Shown here: positions 45,562-51,597 of the stretch, one piece after another
Layout: every line of letters starts with the position of its first letter
How positions within the stretch are numbered: the first letter of the stretch is position 1
Assembly: GCF_009932355.1 (NCBI RefSeq)
Contig: NZ_LEKU01000015.1
Location: forward strand, 1-59,217
Length of the DNA stretch: 59,217 nt
Origin: Riemerella anatipestifer_E
GTDB lineage: Bacteria; Bacteroidota; Bacteroidia; Flavobacteriales; Weeksellaceae
Reading direction: 5' to 3'
Translations under genes and position numbers: made by a program
The notes under the pieces: generated by a model
The model's database searches: none
What the model was told of the DNA's origin: nothing
What the model saw: only the letters and a program-made list of their open reading frames with translations

Positions 45562-45695
45562 GCATAACATCACCTATACGCAAGCAGGGGGTTCGTGCTT
45601 CGTAAGACAGGAAAGTGGTAAATTTGAAGTTCAGTTCTTCGTAGGAAGTTCAGTGGTTAAAATCCCTGCCTGCGTATAGCTGAGAAACGTTAGCA
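45562..45695 (+). repeat. attC-like site 1 (type D)
   Basis: Outer arms GCATAAC / GTTAGC, inner arms CTATACGCAAGCAGGG and CCCTGCCTGCGTATAG with one mismatch, about 134 nt. The sequence differs from the other sites but the layout is the same. The 3' end GTTAGCAGAA belongs to cassette 2. Confidence 0.75.
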
Positions 45696-45723
45696 GAAAT
45701 TGTAACCAAATTCCCTGTAAAAA

Positions 45724-46022
45724 ATGAAAGAAGTTTGGCAGTTCAAAAAAACTATTGTTGAGAGTGAACCATATTTTATAGAAAATTTAAATATTTGGGA
45801 TTTTAACTGGAAAAATACTGGAGAAAAAATCCAAATTCAAGATCCACTCCACAAAAAAAATATGATTTTGATGTTTTCGAAATAAGTTCTGGAAATAAAA
45901 TTGTAAGATTTTCTGCTGGAGAATTTTCAAATTTAATTTATGGAATCTATGAGCCGTATGAACCTGCTGAAAATGATAGAAAAAATATTTTGCAAAAATT
46001 TTTCTCGAAACTGAATAAATAA
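45724..46022 (+). pseudogene. small protein gene frameshifted in a poly-A tract
   Basis: Starts MKEVWQFKKTIVESEP and reads to DPLHKK, where an A8 tract (about 45853-45860) shifts it into a stop. With one more A the frame would continue as YDFDVFEISSGNKIVRFSAG to QKFFSKLNK, giving about 99 residues. It could be a real mutation, a length-variable tract or a sequencing error. No family recognised. Confidence 0.55.
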
Positions 46023-46331
46023 TGGAAACCACAAGTCAATCCGCAGTTGGAAAATTCTTAATCTACGATTCTACAAAAATATAAATCAAGGTTTCTTTAT
46101 AATAGGAGAATTAATTGAAGGAAATATTGAAATCGAAAAATAATTATGCTAAATTTTCACGGATTTAAAAAAAGCCAAAAAATAGAGCAAATAGAAGAAG
46201 TGAGAAAAATAGAAAATGGAATCCCTTTAAACTGGATATCAATAAAAATTTCAACTGAGGTTGCCTGAATAATTATAGACCAAATAAAAGAAAGTAACAA
46301 GGAAATAATAGCGACAATCTACAAAAACTAA
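46023..46331 (+). pseudogene. second small protein gene with several frame breaks
   Basis: METTSQSAVGKFLIYDSTKI ends in a stop; the next frame gives NQGFFIIGELIEGNIEIEK, then MLNFHGFKKSQKIEQIEEVR to ISTEVA and a stop, and a last IIIDQIKESNKEIIATIYKN. Joined, these would make one protein of about 100 residues resembling small elongation-factor-like hypothetical proteins. At least two lesions are needed, so it is most likely dead. Confidence 0.5.
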
Positions 46332-46341
46332 AAACAACTTC

Positions 46342-46535
46342 TGCTAACATAGTATTTGCAAAAGGCGGGATTAAGGTGTTGAATTGAAAATTTGGGTATA
46401 TTTATCCGCCTCTGCTTTTCCGTATTACTTTTTTTCTTAAATTAGCAATACGGAAAAAGCATTCGCTACGGTTGTGCTGAATTGAACTTAAAGTCCAATT
46501 TAGCCCGCCCTTCGCAAATACTTTTTCCGTTAGCA
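46342..46535 (+). repeat. attC-like site 2 (type A)
   Basis: Left arm GCTAACATAGTATTTGC then AAAAGGCGGG; right arm CGCCCTTCGCAAATACT then TTTTCCGTTAGC. Inner hairpin: CTTTTCCGTATT pairs with AATACGGAAAAAG. About 194 nt, same type as sites 5, 8, 9 and 10. Confidence 0.85.
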
Positions 46536-47095
46536 AACAGTTTAAAACAGAACGCAAAAGTTAAAATGATATGAAAATAAGTTATAAAAAAAAGCAAATG
46601 AATATAAACCTAATTTTCGGATTGATTTGGTTTGCTTGGTTCTTTATTAATATTCTAACAAAAGAAAAAACGAGTTGGTTAGATTATGGTTGGATTGTAA
46701 TTTCTGTTATTTACTTGAGTTTATACTTTTACCAACGACAATACAAATATTTATCAATAGAAAACGGATTTATTATGGAGAATAGACCATTTGGAAAGAA
46801 AATAAATCTTAATGATATAAAGCAAATCAAAAACTTTGCTGGTGACTATATTATAAAATCAGAAAAAGATGAATTAACAATCAATACTCAAATAATTGAT
46901 CCGAATTCACTAACCGAATTGAGAACCGAATTAGATAAATTAAACATAGAATGGAATTGAAAACCGATTTGCTAACAGCAGTTTGGCAAAATGGCGGGTT
47001 TAGTGCTAAATTGAACATTTGGTTTTCAAATGAACATTATTGCTAAATTGAAAGTAAGTGCTTCAAAGTCCGCCACTTCGCCAAGCTGCAAAACG
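46530..47095 (+). mobile_element. gene cassette 3: PH-like membrane protein
   Basis: Starts TTAGCAAA; its attC opens with TTTGCTAAC (46968-46976), the reverse complement of GTTAGCAAA. Confidence 0.8.
46571..46960 (+). CDS. small membrane protein with PH-like domain (129 aa)
   Basis: Two membrane helices (about residues 11-28, LIFGLIWFAWFFINIL, and 37-54, YGWIVISVIYLSLYF) are followed by a beta-rich cytoplasmic part (YLSIENGFIMENRPFGKKIN to LRTELDKLNIEWN). The shape resembles bacterial PH-domain (bPH) membrane proteins. Function is unknown. The start is 41 nt inside the cassette, leaving little room for its own promoter. Confidence 0.65.
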   Translation: MKISYKKKQMNINLIFGLIWFAWFFINILTKEKTSWLDYGWIVISVIYLSLYFYQRQYKYLSIENGFIMENRPFGKKINLNDIKQIKNFAGDYIIKSEKDELTINTQIIDPNSLTELRTELDKLNIEWN

Positions 47096-47101
47096 TTACC
47101 A
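46970..47101 (+). repeat. attC-like site 3 (type B)
   Basis: GCTAACAGCAGTTTGGC ... GGCGG pairs with CCGCC ... GCCAAGCTGC, ending GTTACC from cassette 4. About 132 nt; same type as site 6. Confidence 0.75.
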
Positions 47102-47158
47102 GCTATACACTCCAAACATTTCGCTAAGGAACTGAAACGATTCAAAACGCTCTAAATT

Positions 47159-47356
47159 GTGAATAATAAGAAACTGAATTCAGACCCAGTTGAGCAGAAT
47201 GTGTTAGAGGGTCTAAATTCATTTTCTACAACGGACGACTTGAAAGCATATTTGAATGAGCCGACTCTTAAAAAATGTTGGAGAGTACAGCTGATAACTC
47301 GTAACACTCGACTGAATGTTGGACTTTTAAAATCTAAAAAGAGAGGAAAAATCTGA
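47159..47356 (+). CDS. doubtful 65-codon frame in promoter cassette 1
   Basis: GTG start, MNNKKLNSDPVEQNVLEGLN and onward, no recognised domain. The homologous sequence in cassette 7 (from 54147) lacks one base and stops after 18 codons. Either this is a small gene that has been lost in the other copy, or it is non-coding. Listed because it is the only plus-strand frame of the cassette. Confidence 0.2.
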   Translation: MNNKKLNSDPVEQNVLEGLNSFSTTDDLKAYLNEPTLKKCWRVQLITRNTRLNVGLLKSKKRGKI

Positions 47357-47517
47357 AAGGAAAGAACCTCAAACTGACGAAAAGCGGAAAAACGAATGGA
47401 TTTCGGAACTGACTTAAAGGCTGAAAAACTAAACTGTCAAATTGTGGACTTGAACGCTGAAAATGTGAAAAACGTGCGGACTGAAAACTATGCGGAAAAG
47501 ACAAAAAATAGTACAGC

Positions 47518-47649
47518 TGGTAACAAGGTATTGTCGCAAGCGGGGGATATTTGCATTTTAGAAAAATTTGTTTACCTTTGAAGTATGGTATTTGGGTTGA
47601 AGTTGGGTGCTGAGAAGCCCCGCCTTCGGCAATACCCTGACCGTTAGCT
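47518..47649 (+). repeat. attC-like site 4 (type C)
   Basis: GGTAACAAGGTATTGTCGCAAGCGGGG pattern on the left and CCCCGCCTTCGGCAATACC on the right, ending CCGTTAGC from cassette 5. Contains a promoter in its central part. Confidence 0.8.
47550..47580 (+). promoter_or_regulatory. promoter inside attC-like site 4, reading into the beta-lactamase gene
   Basis: TTTG (47550-47553), 19-nt spacer, TACCTTTG (47573-47580): a perfect match to the Bacteroidetes consensus. The bla ATG is 88 nt downstream. Confidence 0.75.
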
Positions 47650-48749
47650 GGCATTTTAAACAAACTCATGAAAATGAATACATTAAAACTGATAATAATT
47701 TCATTTACGTTTCTAATAATCAATTCATGTGCTACGGTACATGATAATAACCTAAAGTATCAAATAGAAAAAATCATCTCATCCAAAAAAGGTGATTTTG
47801 GCATCTCAATTATTGACGAAAATAACAACATCATCGAAATTAATGGAAATAAATCTTACCCTTTACTGAGCACTTTTAAATTTCCAATTGCTTTGACAAT
47901 ACTACACAAAGTTGAAAATGGTGAACTATTAATGCAACAACAAATCTTCATAAAAAAAGAAGAATTGCTGGAAAATACTTGGAGTCCATTTAAAGAAAAA
48001 TACCCAAACGGAAACATTTCAATTTCATTAGAAGAAGCACTTCATTGGATGATTGTTTACAGCGACAACAATATGACTGATATTCTACTCCGTTTAATAG
48101 GTGGAACTAACGCCGTAGAAAAATTTATTGATGATGAAAACTTTGTCATTAAGAACAATGAAGATGAAATGCACAAAGACTGGAATTCTCAATTTATTAA
48201 CAAATCAACACCAAATTCATTCACGAAACTTTTAAAGAACTTTTCCGAAGGAAAAATGTTAAACTCTGAAAATACGAAATGGCTATATGAATCTATGGTT
48301 AATAGCAAAACAGGTGTGAAACGATTAAAAGGCAAACTACCTAATGTTAAAATTGCACAGAGAGCTGGCACTTCTTTCACAAATGATGATGGAATCACAG
48401 GCGCAATAAACAATGTAGGCATAATGCAACTTCCTAATAATCAAAAAATTTATATAACTGTATTCATACACAATACTTCGGAAGAATTCAACAAGGGTGA
48501 GGAAATAATTGCTGATATTGCTAAAACGACTTATGAATTTTATACAAAAGAATAAAAACGTCAGCTAACATAGTATTTGCAAAAGGCGGGGTTAATGTGT
48601 TGAATTAAAAAGCAGGAATATTTAGCCGCATATGCTTTTCAATTCAACTATTTTGAGTAATTTAGTTTCATTGAAAAAGCATCTGCTACGGTTGGTCGAA
48701 ATTGAACTATTGGTTCAATTTAGCCCACCCTTCGCAAATACTTTTTCCG
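47644..48749 (+). mobile_element. gene cassette 5: class A beta-lactamase
   Basis: Starts TTAGCTG; its attC opens with CAGCTAAC (48562-48569), the reverse complement of GTTAGCTG. Confidence 0.8.
47668..48555 (+). CDS. class A beta-lactamase, PER-like lineage, lipoprotein
   Basis: 295 aa. A lipoprotein signal with Cys21 (LIINSC) suggests membrane anchoring. Class A motifs: active-site STFK (residues 68-71), SDN (132-134), a general base Glu165 with His169 in NNEDEMHKDW, and RAG (232-234) at the usual KTG position. Glu-xxx-His in the omega loop and the flanking sequence (EMHxDW, TGxxRLKGxLP) are those of the PER-type extended-spectrum enzymes; an enzyme of this kind, RAA-1, is known from Riemerella, but I cannot confirm identity. 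The gene starts 24 nt inside its cassette and is read from the promoter in the preceding attC. The substrate range cannot be read from sequence. Confidence 0.88.
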   Translation: MKMNTLKLIIISFTFLIINSCATVHDNNLKYQIEKIISSKKGDFGISIIDENNNIIEINGNKSYPLLSTFKFPIALTILHKVENGELLMQQQIFIKKEELLENTWSPFKEKYPNGNISISLEEALHWMIVYSDNNMTDILLRLIGGTNAVEKFIDDENFVIKNNEDEMHKDWNSQFINKSTPNSFTKLLKNFSEGKMLNSENTKWLYESMVNSKTGVKRLKGKLPNVKIAQRAGTSFTNDDGITGAINNVGIMQLPNNQKIYITVFIHNTSEEFNKGEEIIADIAKTTYEFYTKE

Positions 48750-48755
48750 TTGTGC
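48563..48755 (+). repeat. attC-like site 5 (type A)
   Basis: Left arm CTAACATAGTATTTGC and AAAAGGCGGGG; right arm ACCCTTCGCAAATACT and TTTTCCGTTGTGCC. The terminal GTTGTGCC belongs to the copper cassette. Confidence 0.85.
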
Positions 48756-48868
48756 CTCATTGTAAAAAGCCGACCGCACAAACAGCACATTTGGTTTTTG
48801 CCGATACGCAAGCCAACCCTAAAAACCAAAAGAGCTGTTTTTTGCCAACGCTTGACCGAAAAAATTTG

Positions 48869-48876
48869 TAAATTTG
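48869..48876 (+). promoter_or_regulatory. -7 element of the copper operon
   Basis: TAAATTTG matches TAnnTTTG, 15 nt before the first start at 48891. CTTG occurs 14 nt upstream, shorter than ideal. Confidence 0.45.
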
Positions 48877-48890
48877 CGTTTTGAAACAGT

Positions 48891-49262
48891 ATGATAAGAT
48901 TTATTTACATAGCATTATTAACCCTGATTGGTTTCTTACTGACACCAACAGACATCTATGCTTGTGGGTCAAAATCTGAAAACATAGAAAATAATTGCAC
49001 CAAACAATCCGACACCGAAGCGGAAAAAAAAGAGTGTTGCGACACAGAAAAAGGACAATGCAATAAGCACGGAAAAGATTGTGATGGAAAATGTGGCAAC
49101 TCAAACTGTCATTGTCCTTCAAACCATACAAATTTTACTATTCCATTCTTAATCAAATTTTCAGGAATTAAGTTAATCCCCAACAAGCCAAATTTTTATT
49201 ACCAAGATAGCTTTTATTCATCAGGTTTCATTTCTATTTGGCTACCGCCAAAAATAGGCTGA
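48891..49262 (+). CDS. small secreted Cys-rich protein of the copper operon
   Basis: 123 aa. A signal peptide (IRFIYIALLTLIGFLL to IYAC) is followed by a short region rich in Cys, Lys and Asp with nine cysteines (NNC, KECC, GQC, KDC, GKC, SNCHC) and a hydrophobic C-terminal third. The cysteine content and the neighbours suggest a periplasmic metal-binding protein; the family is not recognised. It lies 92 nt upstream of the HMA-domain lipoprotein gene. Confidence 0.65.
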   Translation: MIRFIYIALLTLIGFLLTPTDIYACGSKSENIENNCTKQSDTEAEKKECCDTEKGQCNKHGKDCDGKCGNSNCHCPSNHTNFTIPFLIKFSGIKLIPNKPNFYYQDSFYSSGFISIWLPPKIG

Positions 49263-49353
49263 TTTCTTGCCTTGACAGCCAAAGGTCTGTCCAATTGAAC
49301 GCAATTATTAGCTTTCAATCACAATTTTTCATTCAACATTTAATTTTAAAAAA

Positions 49354-50217
49354 ATGAAATCAATAAAAATATTGATGGCAATAACACTATTGCTATCGTT
49401 TACAGCGTGTAACGCTCAAATCAAAAACGCTAAAACCGAAAGCGTAAAAATTTACGGTAACTGTGGTATGTGTAAAACGACCATTGAAAAAGCAGGAAAC
49501 ATTAAGAAAGTAGCGCAGGTAGATTGGAACAAAGATACCAAAATGGCTACTCTTACTTACGACCCAAGCAAGACCAATCAAGATGAAGTTTTGAAACGCA
49601 TTGCATTGGCGGGTTATGATAGCGAAAAATTTCTTGCACCTGATGATGTCTATGCGAAACTTCCTGAATGCTGTCAATACGACCGTGTGAAAAAATCGGA
49701 AACGGTAAAAGTAGAAACGATAGACAACCATTCTAATCACAATCACGGTGGGGCAACTGACAAGTCAACAGAAACAAAGCAAGAAGTAAATCAACTCAAA
49801 TCAGTTTTTGAAAACTATTTCGCACTTAAAGATGCTTTGGTAAAATCTGATGGAAACTTGGCTTCTGCCAAAGCAAAAGAATTGCTCAACGCTCTTAATG
49901 CCGTGCAGATGAACAAACTTTCCAATGAAGAACATACTGTTTGGATGAAAGTAATGAAGGACTTGATATTTGATACCGAACACATTGAAGAAACCAAAGA
50001 TGTTGGGCATCAAAGAGACCATTTCAATACCTTGTCTGACAATATGTATCAACTCTTGAAAGTTTCCAAACAAGAAACACCTACATATTACCAACATTGC
50101 CCAATGGCAAACAATGGTAAAGGTGCTAATTGGTTGAGCAAGGAAAATGCAGTGAAGAACCCATACTATGGTTCTAAAATGCTCACTTGTGGTAAAACGG
50201 TTGAAACCATTGAATAA
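49354..50217 (+). CDS. HMA-domain lipoprotein with DUF3347
   Basis: 287 aa. A lipoprotein signal (LLLSFTAC, Cys19) is followed by a heavy-metal-associated domain (residues about 30-95) with the CxxC motif GNCGMCKTTIEKAG. A His-rich linker (HSNHNHGG) comes next, then a helical DUF3347 domain (FENYFALKDALVKSDGN to YYQHCPMANNGKGANWLSKE and NPYYGSKMLTCG), a domain found in Bacteroidetes metal-efflux proteins. It probably binds copper in the periplasm and hands it on. The next gene begins directly after its stop codon. Confidence 0.85.
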   Translation: MKSIKILMAITLLLSFTACNAQIKNAKTESVKIYGNCGMCKTTIEKAGNIKKVAQVDWNKDTKMATLTYDPSKTNQDEVLKRIALAGYDSEKFLAPDDVYAKLPECCQYDRVKKSETVKVETIDNHSNHNHGGATDKSTETKQEVNQLKSVFENYFALKDALVKSDGNLASAKAKELLNALNAVQMNKLSNEEHTVWMKVMKDLIFDTEHIEETKDVGHQRDHFNTLSDNMYQLLKVSKQETPTYYQHCPMANNGKGANWLSKENAVKNPYYGSKMLTCGKTVETIE

Positions 50218-50775
50218 ATGAAGCTCTACATCAAAAATATGGTGTGTAGTCGCTGCAAAATGGTAGTGAAGTCTGAGTTGGAAAAACTCGGACTTCAACT
50301 ACTCGCAGTTGATTTAGGCGAAGTAGAAGTAACACCCATTTCAGAAAGGCAAAAAAGTGAAATTGCAGAACACCTGAAAGGTTTTGGTTTTGAACTGATT
50401 GATGACAAGAAAAGCCGATTAATTGATAAAATTAAAACTTTAATAATTGAATTGGTGCATCAACAAAATGCCCAACTCAACACCAATCTTTCTGATTATT
50501 TGTCAAAACAGTTAACACAAGATTATTCATCTCTTAGCAATTTGTTCTCGGAAGTAGAAGATACGACCATTGAGAAATACTTTATTAACCAAAAAATTGA
50601 AAAGGTGAAAGAATTGCTTCTGTATGATGAATTGACACTGAATGAAATTGCTTTTCAGATGAATTATAGCAGTGTGGCATATTTGAGCAATCAGTTCAAA
50701 AAGGTAACAGGCTTTTCGCCTTCGCATTACAAGCAATTGAAAGACAAAAAACGGAAGCAGATTGAAGACTTATAA
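50218..50775 (+). CDS. AraC-family regulator with N-terminal metal-binding-like domain
   Basis: 185 aa. The N-terminal 65 residues look like an HMA fold with a CxxC site (YIKNMVCSRCKMVVKSELEK). The C-terminal 90 residues are an AraC-type double HTH (LTLNEIAFQMNYSSVAYLSN, FKKVTGFSPSHYKQLK). The arrangement suggests a copper-sensing transcription factor for this operon. Its ATG directly follows the stop of the lipoprotein gene, so the two are coupled. The sensing role is inference from domain and context. Confidence 0.85.
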   Translation: MKLYIKNMVCSRCKMVVKSELEKLGLQLLAVDLGEVEVTPISERQKSEIAEHLKGFGFELIDDKKSRLIDKIKTLIIELVHQQNAQLNTNLSDYLSKQLTQDYSSLSNLFSEVEDTTIEKYFINQKIEKVKELLLYDELTLNEIAFQMNYSSVAYLSNQFKKVTGFSPSHYKQLKDKKRKQIEDL

Positions 50776-50868
50776 ATGTTACAACTCAAACCCAAAATAC
50801 CACAACAACAATGAACAAATAGCTTCGGAACTTTGTACCATAGTTATTAACTTTTAAAATGTAAGATT

Positions 50869-51582
50869 ATGGTACATACATATCAAGTAACAGGAATGAC
50901 CTGTTCAAGTTGCGAATCAAAAGTAAAATCATCGTTGCTAATGGTAGAAAATGTGGTAAATGTTGATGTTTCAAAAGACGAAAATTCAGCCTCAATCACA
51001 ATGGATAAACACATTGCATTGGATAAGTTGCAGAAAGCCTTGACCGAAAAATATCAAATTTCTGCCCAACATCACAGCGAATTGGCTGAACAAACCAAAA
51101 GTTGGCTTGAAACCTACAAGCCTATTTTGTTGATATTTTTCTACATCTCATTGGTAACGCTATTGGTGCAATTTTCCAACAATAGGTTTGATGGTATGCA
51201 GTGGATGCGACATTTTATGGCAGGGTTCTTTTTGGTGTTTTCGTTTTTCAAAATGCTTAATTTGAAAGGCTTTGCCGAAAGTTATGTAATGTATGATGTT
51301 GTTGCCAAACGTTTACCCGCTTGGGCTTATATCTATGCTTTCACAGAATTGGCTTTGGGTATTGCTTTTTTAATCAATTTTAATCCGCTTGTTACTAATA
51401 GTTTAACATTTATAGTAATGAGCATCAGCATCATTGGCGTATTGCAATCGGTATTGAACAAAAAGAAAATCCAATGTGCTTGTTTGGGTGCAGTGTTCAA
51501 TTTGCCAATGAGTACCGTAACTATTATTGAAGATGCACTAATGATTGCAATGAGTGCTTGGATGCTTTTAAACCTAATTTAA
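50869..51582 (+). CDS. HMA domain fused to a four-helix MauE/DoxX-like membrane domain
   Basis: 237 aa. The N-terminal heavy-metal-associated domain has a CxxC motif (VTGMTCSSCESKVKSSL, about residues 7-23). From residue 85 come four membrane helices (PILLIFFYISLVTLLV, then a helix after WMRHFMAGFFL, one in YIYAFTELALGIAFLI and a last one in MIAMSAWMLLNL). Its IQCACLGAVF segment resembles the MauE/DoxX-type membrane domain. Often found next to multicopper oxidase in Bacteroidetes copper loci; the precise function is unknown. Possible copper delivery at the inner membrane. Confidence 0.8.
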   Translation: MVHTYQVTGMTCSSCESKVKSSLLMVENVVNVDVSKDENSASITMDKHIALDKLQKALTEKYQISAQHHSELAEQTKSWLETYKPILLIFFYISLVTLLVQFSNNRFDGMQWMRHFMAGFFLVFSFFKMLNLKGFAESYVMYDVVAKRLPAWAYIYAFTELALGIAFLINFNPLVTNSLTFIVMSISIIGVLQSVLNKKKIQCACLGAVFNLPMSTVTIIEDALMIAMSAWMLLNLI

Positions 51583-51597
51583 AATGAAATTTATTAA

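Larger units (their letters stand above)
44562..45689 (+). mobile_element. gene cassette 1: erm(F), inverted
   Basis: Begins TTATGCGG after the G at 44561; its attC opens with CCGCATAAC (45560-45568), the reverse complement of GTTATGCGG. The coding gene is on the minus strand, unlike those in the other cassettes, and has its own upstream region inside the cassette. Confidence 0.8.
45690..46529 (+). mobile_element. gene cassette 2: decayed
   Basis: Starts TTAGCAGAA; its attC opens with TTCTGCTAAC (46339-46348), the exact reverse complement of GTTAGCAGAA. It contains two broken genes in series on the plus strand. Confidence 0.8.
47096..47643 (+). mobile_element. gene cassette 4: promoter cassette, copy 1
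   Basis: Starts TTACCAGC; its attC opens with GCTGGTAAC (47516-47524), the reverse complement of GTTACCAGC. 548 bp. The only plus-strand frame (65 codons from a GTG at 47159) is broken in the second copy of this cassette, so it probably carries no gene. It brings a promoter (47550-47580) instead. Confidence 0.75.

Noticed and set aside
47334..47723. 129-codon minus-strand frame across promoter cassette 1, and a related 147-codon frame at 54131-54574
   Set aside because: They run through an attC-like site and a promoter, share only short low-complexity segments (SFPHSFQSARFSHFQRSS) and lack a start context. They are reverse-strand shadows of the repeated cassette.
48632..48884. Two overlapping plus-strand frames (79 and 60 codons) before the copper operon
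   Set aside because: They start inside attC-like site 5 and run over non-coding cassette flank; no domain or conservation visible.
49393..50298. Long minus-strand frames opposite the copper lipoprotein gene
   Set aside because: They are antisense shadows of 49354-50217, rich in His, Phe and Cys as expected for the reverse of an AT-rich gene.
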